From Acidimicrobiia bacterium (lineage in GTDB: Bacteria; Actinomycetota; Acidimicrobiia; Acidimicrobiales; Poriferisodalaceae), in contig JAJECP010000021.1 of assembly GCA_022821985.1 (NCBI GenBank), forward strand, positions 62,001 through 126,000: a stretch of DNA of 64,000 nucleotides. Reading direction: 5' to 3'. Shown here in pieces: positions 34,352 to 45,194 of this stretch. A program made the translations under genes and the position numbers. The notes below the pieces were generated by a model that saw only the letters and a program-made list of their open reading frames with translations, had not been told where the DNA came from and ran no database searches. Numbering within the stretch: the stretch's first letter is position 1; every line of letters begins with the position of its first letter.

Positions 34352-34741
34352 GTGAGTACACCCTTCATCGCGCTCGCACTTGCAGCGATGTCTGCGCTGT
34401 TCAGCGCCGCCGCTGCCGACACAGCGCAGGTCATGAGTCTGCGGAATCAGGCTGCCGACGAGGCCCGCCGGATCGCGATCAGCACGCTCGATTTGTGCGC
34501 CGTGAGCAACGAACCCAGCCGCCGTTGTGTGCCGCCTCCGGGCTGCTCCGCTCCGGCCTGCGCGGTCTGCCGACGTGGCGATGCCGTCCAAGCTGACGTC
34601 TCGCTGGCCTGGTCGCCCGTGATGCTGCGGGGTCTCACCCCAGCCCACGGCCGTCACGCACTCAGCCTCCAAGCACTCGACGTCGCCGACCTGGCCGGAA
34701 CAGACCTGCCCGCCTGCGCCTCGTCACGTTCCACTCCGTGA
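34352..34741 (+). CDS. TadE-like minor pilus protein (third)
   Basis: The 129-residue protein begins 2 nt after the previous stop. The helix at about 4-23 is followed by a charged helix (SLRNQAADEARRIAIS) and a Cys-rich loop (CVPPPGCSAPACAVC). It has the same layout as the two genes before it. It probably ends the pilus operon. Confidence 0.55.
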   Translation: MSTPFIALALAAMSALFSAAAADTAQVMSLRNQAADEARRIAISTLDLCAVSNEPSRRCVPPPGCSAPACAVCRRGDAVQADVSLAWSPVMLRGLTPAHGRHALSLQALDVADLAGTDLPACASSRSTP

Positions 34742-34745
34742 GACC

Positions 34746-34967
34746 GTGATCCCGATCATCGCGGCGAGCGCCTTCAAGCACGGCATCTCCGAGGAGGACA
34801 TCATGCATGCGTATCGCAACCCGATCAGGGGGTACCTACAAGGCGACCGTGTGCTGCTGGTCGGCGGCGACTGGAGTGGGAACCTCTTGGAAATCGGTGT
34901 CGAGGCGGGCGAGGAGCACGACATCATCATCCATGCGATGCCGGCGCGGGATAGGTTTTTGCCATGA
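34746..34967 (+). CDS. Toxin-like small protein of a TA-type pair
   Basis: This 73-residue protein contains SAFKHGISEEDIMHAYRNPI, VGGDWSGNLLEIGVE and IIIHAMPARDRFLP. This matches short actinobacterial proteins that sit in front of a small helical partner and resemble BrnT/RelE-like toxins ('...HGV...D...A.R......IHAMP.R..F'). GTG 34746 is 4 nt after the last pilus gene. The stop overlaps the next gene by 4 nt (ATGA). Toxin activity is inferred from gene pairing and similarity and has not been shown. Confidence 0.55.
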   Translation: MIPIIAASAFKHGISEEDIMHAYRNPIRGYLQGDRVLLVGGDWSGNLLEIGVEAGEEHDIIIHAMPARDRFLP

Positions 34968-35242
34968 GCACCGCTCGTCGTCCAGTCGCCGAGATCCTCG
35001 CGGAGGCTAATGAGATCGCGGCTTGGTTCGAGAACCTCGATCCCTCCCAAGTAGAGCAGGGCGCTATTTCGGAGTACCTGCTCAGGCGCGCAGCGCGGGC
35101 CAGAGCGCAGTGCGAACGCGAAGTCGACAGCGCAGTCCGCAAGGCGCGGGCCGACGGTGCCACGTGGTGTCGGATCGGCGAGATTCTGGGCTTGGACGAG
35201 CAGGAGGCACGCGAGACGTACGGTCTCGTTGAAGCCCGTTAG
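34964..35242 (+). CDS. Antitoxin-like partner with helix-turn-helix-like end
   Basis: This 92-residue all-helical protein is translationally coupled to the previous gene. The C-terminal segment RKARADGATWCRIGEILGLDEQEAR looks like a helix-turn-helix of the type seen in the actinobacterial partners of these small toxins ('ARA.GATW..IG..LG.....A'). It would bind the operon promoter and the toxin. No catalytic motif is seen. Confidence 0.55.
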   Translation: MSTARRPVAEILAEANEIAAWFENLDPSQVEQGAISEYLLRRAARARAQCEREVDSAVRKARADGATWCRIGEILGLDEQEARETYGLVEAR

Positions 35243-35333
35243 GACGGGGCGGGCACCCTCAGCGCACTCGAATCCTGACGAATTGCCGCTGCGCGAGCGC
35301 GAAACTGCGCGCCGGGTCGCGGGAGGCCCGCGC

Positions 35334-35339
35334 TAGGGT
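35334..35339 (+). promoter_or_regulatory. Candidate -10 box (TAGGGT) of the pyr operon
   Basis: TAGGGT lies about 27 nt before the PyrR-binding element and would start a transcript near 35346. No -35 consensus is visible, as is common in such GC-rich genomes. Confidence 0.4.
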
Positions 35340-35359
35340 GCGGTTCTGACCGTGAAGCG

Positions 35360-35390
35360 GGTCCGGTGAGGCTCGTACGGACAGGAAGGA
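35360..35390 (+). promoter_or_regulatory. PyrR-binding RNA hairpin abutting the pyrR ribosome-binding site
   Basis: Bases 35360-35373 match the PyrR-binding consensus ARUCCNGNGAGGYU at 13 of 14 positions. A 5-bp stem pairs 35361-35365 (GTCCG) with 35378-35382 (CGGAC), with the GTGAGGCT loop exposed. The Shine-Dalgarno sequence AGGAAGGA (35383-35390) begins at the next base and is 7 nt from GTG 35398. PyrR bound with UMP here would block ribosome access. GGTCC (35360-35364) can also pair with GGACC (35388-35392), giving an alternative fold. Confidence 0.8.
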
Positions 35391-35397
35391 CCTGCGC

Positions 35398-35964
35398 GTG
35401 GCAGACCGCGAGCGACGCATGACGCCCCCGTATGGGGGCGTTTTCGTTGCCCGGACCACCATTCTCGATTCCAGCGGCGTCCACCGGGCACTCACCCGTG
35501 TCAGCCACGAGATCATCGAGCGGAACGAGGGTCTCGACAAAGTCCTCGTGGTGGGCCTGCAGACCGGCGGCGTGCAGATCGCCCTGCGGATCGTGCGCCT
35601 GCTGTTCGAGATCGACGGCACCGACGTGCCCTTCGGCACGCTCGACGTGGCGATGCACCGCGACGACATCGGCCTTCGCCCCGTCATGGCCGAAGCCGTC
35701 ACCGACATCCCCTTCGACCTCGACGGCATGACGGTGGTGCTGGTCGACGACGTGCTCTACACCGGCCGCACCATCCGTGCAGCGCTCGATGCCCTGAACG
35801 ACTTCGGGCGGCCCCGTGCGGTGCAGCTCGCCGTGGTGATCGACCGCGGTCACCGCGAGCTGCCCATCCGCCCCGACTTCGTCGGCAAGAACCTGCCCAC
35901 CAGCCGCGAGGAGATGGTGGACGTCACGCTCGAGGGCGTGTTGCTGGGGGAGATGCGCAAGTGA
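35398..35964 (+). CDS. pyrR: Pyrimidine operon regulator PyrR
   Basis: PyrR binds pyr mRNA when UMP is high and can also have uracil phosphoribosyltransferase activity. The 188-residue protein has the PRPP-binding motif VVLVDDVLYTGRTIRAAL. It also has VVGLQTGGVQIALRI and the family end PDFVGKNLPTSREEMVDV. GTG 35398 was chosen for its ideal AGGAAGGA site; ATG 35419 is also in frame. The usual N-terminus (ILDSSGVHRALTRVSHEI) is preceded by an extra 20-odd residues, because the intrinsic terminator is embedded in the first codons. The stop overlaps pyrB (GTGA). Confidence 0.93.
   Translation: MADRERRMTPPYGGVFVARTTILDSSGVHRALTRVSHEIIERNEGLDKVLVVGLQTGGVQIALRIVRLLFEIDGTDVPFGTLDVAMHRDDIGLRPVMAEAVTDIPFDLDGMTVVLVDDVLYTGRTIRAALDALNDFGRPRAVQLAVVIDRGHRELPIRPDFVGKNLPTSREEMVDVTLEGVLLGEMRK
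35422..35444 (+). terminator. Intrinsic terminator/attenuator inside the start of pyrR
   Basis: An 8-bp stem ACGCCCCC (35422-35429) pairs with GGGGGCGT (35434-35441) around a GTAT loop, followed by TTTT. It lies in codons 9-16 of pyrR, encoding TPPYGGVF. It should form only when ribosomes are absent. Confidence 0.75.
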
Positions 35965-37040
35965 GCGGGCACCTGCTGACCCTGGGCGAGCTCGGTACCG
36001 AGGGCATCTCCGAGCTGCTGTCGCTCACCGACCGCTTCGTCGAGGTGGGCCGCCGGCCGATCCCTCGGGTGCCCGCTTTGCGCGGCCGCACCGTCGCCAC
36101 GCTGTTCTTCGAGGAATCCACCCGCACCCGGCTGGCCTTCGAGACCGCCGCCAAGCGGCTGTCGGCCGACGTGCTCAACTTCTCCGCGGCCTCGTCGTCG
36201 CTCGCGAAGGGCGAATCGCTGCGCGACACCTTCGAGACCGTCCAGGCCATGGGCATCCATGCCGCCGTTGTGCGCCATCGCAGCGCCGGCGTGCCTGCCC
36301 AGATCGCCCGTTGGGCCGACGATGGCGTCGCAGTGCTCAACGGTGGCGACGGGTGGCATGCCCATCCCACCCAGGGTTTGCAGGACGCCTACACGCTGTG
36401 GCGCCACTTCAGCCCGATGGCCGACGGCCAGCCGGGCGCCGAGGCCGCCGATGAACCCACGCTGGCAGGGCTCCGGATCGGCATCGTCGGCGACATCGTC
36501 CACAGCCGCGTCGCCCGCAGCGACATCGAGGCCTACACGGCGCTCGCTGCCAGCATCGTGCTGGTCGCACCGCCCACGCTGCTGCCGGCGCAGCCGCGTG
36601 ACTGGATCGACTGCTGGCTCCCGGCCGACGCAGCCAAGCGCGTCGAGATCTCGCACAGTCTCGACGGCGTGCTCGACGAGCTCGATGTGGTGGGGCTGCT
36701 TCGCTGCCAGCGCGAGCGCATGGCGGACGGCCTGATCGGCTCGGTGCCCGAGTACGTGGCCCGCTACGGCCTCACCGCCGAACGCGCCCAGCGCCTGCGC
36801 TCCGATGCGGTCATCACCCACCCCGGGCCGATGAACCGCGGCATCGAGATCGCAGGTGCGGTGTTGGAAGACCTGGCCGCCAGCCGGGTGCTGGTCACCC
36901 AGCAGGTGTCGCACGGCGTGGCCGCCCGCATGGCAGTGCTGTTCCGCCTGATCGGATCAGGCACAGCCCTGCCCCATGCAGACGGCCCACCCGATGCCGC
37001 ACCCTCAGAGGCGGAGCTGACGGGCGGAGGCGGTGTCTGA
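35961..37040 (+). CDS. pyrB: Aspartate carbamoyltransferase catalytic subunit
   Basis: This enzyme condenses carbamoyl phosphate and aspartate. The 359-residue protein has the carbamoyl-phosphate loop FFEESTRTRLAFE, ASSSLAKGESLRDT, NGGDGWHAHPTQGLQDAYT and THPGPMNRGIEI. It is longer than the usual length of about 310, mainly through an insertion near residue 155 (SPMADGQPGAEAADEP) and a C-terminal extension. The GTG overlaps the pyrR stop. In several bacteria this subunit forms a complex with an active or inactive dihydroorotase, which is relevant to the odd PyrC downstream. Confidence 0.95.
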   Translation: MSGHLLTLGELGTEGISELLSLTDRFVEVGRRPIPRVPALRGRTVATLFFEESTRTRLAFETAAKRLSADVLNFSAASSSLAKGESLRDTFETVQAMGIHAAVVRHRSAGVPAQIARWADDGVAVLNGGDGWHAHPTQGLQDAYTLWRHFSPMADGQPGAEAADEPTLAGLRIGIVGDIVHSRVARSDIEAYTALAASIVLVAPPTLLPAQPRDWIDCWLPADAAKRVEISHSLDGVLDELDVVGLLRCQRERMADGLIGSVPEYVARYGLTAERAQRLRSDAVITHPGPMNRGIEIAGAVLEDLAASRVLVTQQVSHGVAARMAVLFRLIGSGTALPHADGPPDAAPSEAELTGGGGV

Positions 37041-37041
37041 G

Positions 37042-37152
37042 ATGACGGAGCATCGGTCGCCGGCCGCAAGTGAGGCCGAGAGGCTGAGCCGAATGGCGAA
37101 GCCGCGGCCCGAGCGGCCCGTGAGCGAAGCGAACAAGAGCGGGAAACAATGA
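37042..37152 (+). CDS. Small 36-residue ORF between pyrB and pyrC
   Basis: ATG 37042 starts one base after the pyrB stop. GGCGGAGGCGG lies 8-18 nt upstream. The frame ends with a TGA that overlaps the pyrC-like start (ATGA). The peptide is short, charged and Glu/Arg/Lys-rich (it begins MTEHRSPAASEAERL). About four-fifths of its codons end in G or C, as in neighbouring genes. The exact fit suggests a real coupled small protein or a coupling leader. No homology is claimed. Confidence 0.45.
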   Translation: MTEHRSPAASEAERLSRMAKPRPERPVSEANKSGKQ

Positions 37153-38507
37153 GCAGCGCCGAGGGAAGTTCCGTTGATGCGCGCAGGTCGTTGCTTCTCG
37201 CAGGCGGCGAGATCGTCGAGCGCACCGGTCGGCGGCATGCAGACATCACCGTGCTCGACGGCCAGATCGCCTCTGTTGATCCTCCCGGCACGAGCCGCAA
37301 CGGTTCGGCTCAGGTCATCGATGCGACCGGGTGCGTGATCGCCTCCGGACTGGTCGACCTGTTCAGCCGCCTCGGCGAGCCCGGCAACGAGGAGGCCGAG
37401 ACCGTCGCCACCGCCACCGCGGCCGCGGCGCTCGGCGGCTTCACGGCACTGCTCGCACAGCCCGACACCGACCCGCCGCTCGATCGGCTGGGCCAGCTCG
37501 CCGAGCTGCGCCGCAACGCGTCCGGCGGATACTGCGCCGTCATTGCGGCTGCCACGATCACCGCCGACCGGGCAGGGGAGCGCCTGTCGCCGATGGCCGA
37601 ACTGGCCGACGCCGGCGTCGGCTGGTTCACCGACGTGGGGCCGCTGTCCAACATCGGTCTGCTGCGCCGGGCCCTGCAGTACGCCGGGCCGCTGGGCGGG
37701 ACCGTGTCGGTGCGCCCGGCCACAGCCCATCTCGGCGGCACTGCTGCCATGGCCGAAGGCGCAGTGTCGGCACGCATGGGCCTGGCCGGGGAACCGGCAA
37801 CTTCCGAAGAGCTGGCAGCCGGCGCTGCGGTCGGCGTCGCGAGGCTCACCGGGGGCCGGCTGCACCTCGACCGGATCAGCGCCGCCCGCACGGTCGAGCT
37901 GGTGCGTGCCGCCAAGGCCGAGGGCATCGACGTGACAGCGTCGGTTGCCGCCGAGCACCTGCTCTTCGTTGATGCTGACGTCGACGGCTACGACACGCTC
38001 ATGCGGGCCGAGCCGCCCTACCGCACGGCGCTGGATCGGGAAGCGCTGATCGCCGGCGTCAACGACCGCACCATCGATGCGGTGGTCAGCGGTCACTCGC
38101 CGGTACCGCCGCAGGCGAAGGACCTGCCCTTCGACGAGGCACCGCCCGGGGTGGCGGCGCTGGAGACCTGTGCCGCACTCGTCCTGGGCCACCAGGACAT
38201 CAGCGTCGAGACGGCGTTGGAAGCGCTCGCCTGGCGACCTGCCGAACTGGCCAGTGCAACCCATCTCGGCGGTGGAGCGATCGAGCCCGGCCAGCCGGCG
38301 AACCTCGTGGTCATCGATCTCGGCCGACCCTGGACGCTGGCAGAGCGCGGCTCGGTCTCGATGGCTCGCAACACGCCCCACCGCCGCCGCGAGATGAGCG
38401 TGATGGTGACGGCAACGGTTGTCGCTGGCCGCCTGGTGGTGGCCGACGGTGCGCCGTGCAGCACTGCCGGTACCGTCGCTGCGCTCGCCGCAGGAAACAC
38501 CCGATGA
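37149..38507 (+). CDS. Dihydroorotase-like protein lacking the metal site (PyrC pseudoenzyme)
   Basis: This 452-residue member of the dihydroorotase/amidohydrolase fold sits in the pyrC place. Family landmarks remain: GLVDLFSRLGEPGNEE, FTALLAQPDTDPP, AEGIDVTASVAAEHLLF and NTPHRRREMSVMVTATVVAGR. The metal ligands are gone. The H-x-H after VDL is F72-S-R74. The 'HCED' His position reads SVRPA, the 'HIST' His is R242, and the 'ATDHAPH' Asp is G315 (VSGHSPV). It therefore probably cannot hydrolyse dihydroorotate and may be a structural partner of PyrB, as known for Pseudomonas PyrC'. Another active dihydroorotase is expected elsewhere. The gene overlaps carA by 4 nt. Confidence 0.85.
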   Translation: MSSAEGSSVDARRSLLLAGGEIVERTGRRHADITVLDGQIASVDPPGTSRNGSAQVIDATGCVIASGLVDLFSRLGEPGNEEAETVATATAAAALGGFTALLAQPDTDPPLDRLGQLAELRRNASGGYCAVIAAATITADRAGERLSPMAELADAGVGWFTDVGPLSNIGLLRRALQYAGPLGGTVSVRPATAHLGGTAAMAEGAVSARMGLAGEPATSEELAAGAAVGVARLTGGRLHLDRISAARTVELVRAAKAEGIDVTASVAAEHLLFVDADVDGYDTLMRAEPPYRTALDREALIAGVNDRTIDAVVSGHSPVPPQAKDLPFDEAPPGVAALETCAALVLGHQDISVETALEALAWRPAELASATHLGGGAIEPGQPANLVVIDLGRPWTLAERGSVSMARNTPHRRREMSVMVTATVVAGRLVVADGAPCSTAGTVAALAAGNTR

Positions 38508-39666
38508 CCCCAGCTGCAGACAACCCCGCCGCTCCCACCGCCGGCGCACTCGTGCTCGCCGACGGCACCACATTCGAGGGCGAGATGATCGGCGCGCCCT
38601 TGGGCCCCTCGGGTGGGATCGCATCGGGCGAGGTCGTGTTCAACACCGTGATGACCGGCTACCAGGAGGTCATCACCGACCCCTCCTACGCAGGCCAGAT
38701 CATCGCGTTCACCTATCCCCACATCGGCAACTACGGCACCACTGGCGTCGACGCCGAGTCTCGCCGCCCCTTCTGCCGGGGCGTCGTCATCCGCGACCTG
38801 GCCCGCCGCCGCTCCAACTGGCGCTCCGACAGCGATCTCGACGCCTATCTCACCCGTCACGGCATCGCCGGCATTGCGGGCGTCGACACGCGCCGCCTGA
38901 CACGCCATGTGCGCGATCACGGCGCGATGCCCGGTGCGTTCGGGCCCGCGCCCGACGATGAGGCGCTGCAACACATCGCGGCCGCGGCCAGCGCCGAGCC
39001 TGGCACCGCCGGTGTCGATCTCGTCGGCGAGGTCACCACTGCCGAGCCGTACTCCGCTGGCGACGGGCCGTGGCGAGTGGTGGCCTACGACCTGGGCATC
39101 AAGCGCGCCATCGCTGTCAACCTCGGGCGCATCGCCACTGTCGAGGTGGTGCCGGCGCACACCACCGCGGACGAGGTGCTTGCACGCGAGCCCCACGGCG
39201 TGTTCCTCTCCAACGGCCCGGGCGACCCCGAGATGGCGGGCAGCGTCATCGGCGCGCTCGGCGATTTGCTCGACCGGGTGCCGATCTTCGGCATCTGCCT
39301 CGGCCAGCAGGTGCTCGGCCTCGCGCTGGGCGGCCGCTCCTACAAGCTGCCTTTCGGCCACCACGGGGGCAACGTGCCGGTGCGCGACGAGTCCACGGGC
39401 CGCGTCGAGATCACCAGCCAGAACCACAACTTCGCCATCGAATCCGGCTCGGTGCCCGGCGTGGACGAGACGCACGTGTGCCTGAACGACGGATCGCTCG
39501 AAGGCTTTGCCTGCCGCGACCTGCCCGCGTTCGCCGTGCAGTACCACCCCGAGGCCAGCCCCGGCCCGCACGACTCGCGCTACCTCTTCGACCGCTTCGC
39601 CGGCCTCATGTCGTCGTTCTGGGGCGGAACCCCCAACGGCGCCGGCAGTCACGGCAAGGCCGGCTG

Positions 39667-39667
<1 letters not shown>
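38504..39667 (+). CDS. carA: Carbamoyl-phosphate synthase small (glutaminase) subunit
   Basis: CarA hydrolyses glutamine and passes ammonia to CarB. The 387-residue protein has the N-terminal CPSase-S domain ([20 protein letters not shown]) and a class I glutamine amidotransferase domain. The nucleophile Cys is in [16 protein letters not shown], and the His-Glu pair is in [15 protein letters not shown] 38504 overlaps the previous stop. The stop shares one base with carB. Confidence 0.96.
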
Positions 39668-43035
<3,368 letters not shown>

Positions 43036-43072
43036 TTCGCTGCCCCGAGCCATCCGGGGCGGAGGCGTCGAC

Positions 43073-43999
43073 ATGGCAGTGCGAGTCGGCAGCGTGGAGC
43101 TGCCCAACCCGGTCATGACGGCGTCCGGCACTGCCGGCTACAGCAACGAGCTCGGCTCGTACCTCGACTTGGCATCGCTCGGGGCGACCGTGACGAAGTC
43201 GCTCTCGCCATTTCCCTGGGCCGGCAACCCGGCACCGCGGGTAGTGGGCACCGCGGCGGGGATGCTCAACGCTGTCGGGCTGCAGAATCCGGGAGTCTCC
43301 CAATGGGTCGAGCACGAGCTGCCGCGCCTGGCCCGCACGGGCGCCCGGGTGGTTGCCAGCATCTGGGGCCGCACGGTCGCCGACTACGCCACGGCCGCAG
43401 CGGCGCTCGCGGGTGCCGGGCTCACGGCGCTGGAGGTGAACGTCAGCTGCCCGAACCTTGAAGGGCGGGGCCAGATGTTCGCGTGCGATCCGTCGGCCAC
43501 GGCTGATGCCATCGCTGCCTCGACTGCTGCGGGTGTGCCCGTATGGGCGAAGCTCACCCCCAACGTCACCGATCTCGTCGAGATCGCCGAGGCTGCCTTG
43601 GGCGCCGGAGCCGAGGCCCTCACGCTCATCAACACCGTCTTCGGGATGTCGATTGACCCGGTCACCGCGCAACCGACGCTCGGCAAGGGCGGCGGGGGGC
43701 TGTCGGGTCCGGCCATCCGCCCGGTTGCGGTGAGGGCCATCTACGACGTCCGTGCGGCGCTCGGCGGCGTGCCGATCGTGGGCGTCGGCGGCGTGGCCAA
43801 AGGGGAGCATGCGGTGGAGCTCATGGCTGCTGGCGCCAGTGCGGTCCAGGTCGGAACTGCGTCGTTCTGGGACCCTCGGGCACCTCGCAAAGTGCTGGAC
43901 GAGCTGCAGCGCTGGTGCGGGCGGCACGGTATCCGCTCTGCAGCCTCACTGACGGGACGCGCCCACCGGACGGCAAACGACACAAGGGAAACCACGTGA
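43073..43999 (+). CDS. pyrD: Dihydroorotate dehydrogenase (class 1 type)
   Basis: This FMN enzyme oxidises dihydroorotate to orotate. The 308-residue protein has NPVMTASGTAGYSNEL, NAVGLQNPGVSQW, EVNVSCPNLEG (the active-site Cys is the C of SCPN), KLTPNVTDLVEIA, and GGGGLSGPAIRP. The Cys base marks a class 1 enzyme, probably 1B. No pyrK gene is adjacent. ATG 43073 was chosen because GGAGG is 7 nt upstream and family proteins begin there; ATG 43028 inside carB is also in frame. The stop overlaps pyrF. Confidence 0.94.
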   Translation: MAVRVGSVELPNPVMTASGTAGYSNELGSYLDLASLGATVTKSLSPFPWAGNPAPRVVGTAAGMLNAVGLQNPGVSQWVEHELPRLARTGARVVASIWGRTVADYATAAAALAGAGLTALEVNVSCPNLEGRGQMFACDPSATADAIAASTAAGVPVWAKLTPNVTDLVEIAEAALGAGAEALTLINTVFGMSIDPVTAQPTLGKGGGGLSGPAIRPVAVRAIYDVRAALGGVPIVGVGGVAKGEHAVELMAAGASAVQVGTASFWDPRAPRKVLDELQRWCGRHGIRSAASLTGRAHRTANDTRETT

Positions 44000-44784
44000 A
44001 CCCGCCAACGGCCACTGCAACGGCATCGGTGCTCGGGCGAGACCCCGCGCGTGATCGCTTGGCTCTCGCGCTCGATGTGCCAGACCGGGCCGCTGCCATG
44101 GCGCTCGTGGAGCGTTTCGGGGCTGACTTTGGTGTCATGAAAGTCGGTCTCGAGCTGTTCCTCGCTGAGGGCCCCGCGGTCGTCCGCGACATCGTGTCGG
44201 CGGGCAGCCGCGTGTTCTTGGATCTCAAGCTCCACGACATACCGAACACCGTGGAGCACGCTGCTCGCTGTGCGGGCGAGTTAGGGGTCTGGCTGCTCAC
44301 CCTGCACACCCAGGGTGGGCCGGAGATGCTGGCCGCGGGTGCCCGTGGCTTGAGCGAGGGTGCGGCCACCGCACACCGCGGCGCTGGTGATGCCGCCTCG
44401 AGCACTGCCGACGCTGACCCGGGCCCCGACGCGCCGATCGCGCTCGGCGTCACCGTGCTCACCTCCGACGCAGACGCCCCGTCGGAGGTGCTGATGGATC
44501 GAGCGCAGCTGGCCGAGCGAACCGGCTGTGGCGGCGTCGTGTGCGCCGCACCTGATCTTCCCGTCGTGATCGACACGGTGCCGGGGATGCTTCGGGTGGT
44601 CCCGGGCATTCGGCCTGCCGGTGCGCCGTCCGCCGATCAACGCCGCGTCGCCACGCCGGCGTCGGCACTGGCGGCAGGCGCCGACGTGCTCGTCATCGGC
44701 CGAGCGGTCACCGCAGCGCCCGATCCGGACGCAGCAGCGGCAGCCATCGTCGCCGAGGTTGCTGCCGCCCTGGGTTCGCCGTAA
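43996..44784 (+). CDS. pyrF: Orotidine-5'-phosphate decarboxylase
   Basis: PyrF makes UMP, the end of the operon's pathway. The 262-residue protein has LALALDVPDRAAAM, the catalytic FLDLKLHDIPNTVE with the Lys-Asp pair, and MLRVVPGIRPAGAPSADQ with the phosphate-binding end GADVLVIGRAVT. An Ala/Asp-rich loop at about 135-155 is inserted between the conserved strands. The GTG overlaps the pyrD stop. pyrE is not in the window. Confidence 0.95.
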   Translation: MNPPTATATASVLGRDPARDRLALALDVPDRAAAMALVERFGADFGVMKVGLELFLAEGPAVVRDIVSAGSRVFLDLKLHDIPNTVEHAARCAGELGVWLLTLHTQGGPEMLAAGARGLSEGAATAHRGAGDAASSTADADPGPDAPIALGVTVLTSDADAPSEVLMDRAQLAERTGCGGVVCAAPDLPVVIDTVPGMLRVVPGIRPAGAPSADQRRVATPASALAAGADVLVIGRAVTAAPDPDAAAAAIVAEVAAALGSP

Positions 44785-44834
44785 GCCTCGCCGCCATCGA
44801 GCCCGGTGTCCCTAGGGCATATCTGGCGCATAGC

Positions 44835-44840
44835 TACACT
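44835..44840 (+). promoter_or_regulatory. Candidate -10 box (TACACT), leaderless mihF promoter
   Basis: TACACT ends 8 nt before ATG 44849 and no Shine-Dalgarno sequence is present. The 64-bp gap after pyrF suggests a separate transcript. Confidence 0.45.
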
Positions 44841-44848
44841 GCACCTCA

Positions 44849-45184
44849 ATGAGTCCGCTGCCTGAACTGAGTGACGAGCAGCGTGCCGAGGCGCTGGCCA
44901 AGGCCAAGGAGGCCCGCGAGGTCCGCGCAAACGTCAAGCATCGGTTGAAGATGGGCCTGCTCACCTTCGACGAGTTGCTGGCCGAAGCCGACACTGTCGA
45001 GAACGTCGGCAAGCTCAAGGCACTCGCTGCCTTGGAGTCGATGCCCGGTCTCGGCAAGGTCAAGGCCCGCCGACTGATGGCTGAGATTGGCATCGCCGAC
45101 AACCGGCGACTGCGAGGTCTCGGCGAGACGCAGCGGCGCCGTTTGAGCGAGCATTTCGCACAGGATTCCGCCTCAGGCGCGTGA
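44849..45184 (+). CDS. mihF: Actinobacterial integration host factor MihF
   Basis: MihF is a nucleoid-associated DNA-binding protein unrelated to HU/IHF. The 111-residue protein has the family pattern: a helical N-terminus (EQRAEALAKAKEAREVRANV), KMGLLTFDELLAEAD, and the helix-two-turn-helix-like SMPGLGKVKARRLMAEIGIA followed by NRRLRGLG. The position between pyrF and gmk is the standard actinobacterial location and is strong evidence for the phylum. Confidence 0.95.
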   Translation: MSPLPELSDEQRAEALAKAKEAREVRANVKHRLKMGLLTFDELLAEADTVENVGKLKALAALESMPGLGKVKARRLMAEIGIADNRRLRGLGETQRRRLSEHFAQDSASGA

Positions 45185-45194
45185 AGACAGTCGC

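Noticed and set aside
37149-38507. Sequencing error or frameshift as the cause of the missing PyrC metal ligands
   Set aside because: The frame is continuous, residues around each lost ligand still align with the family, and the losses are separate substitutions.
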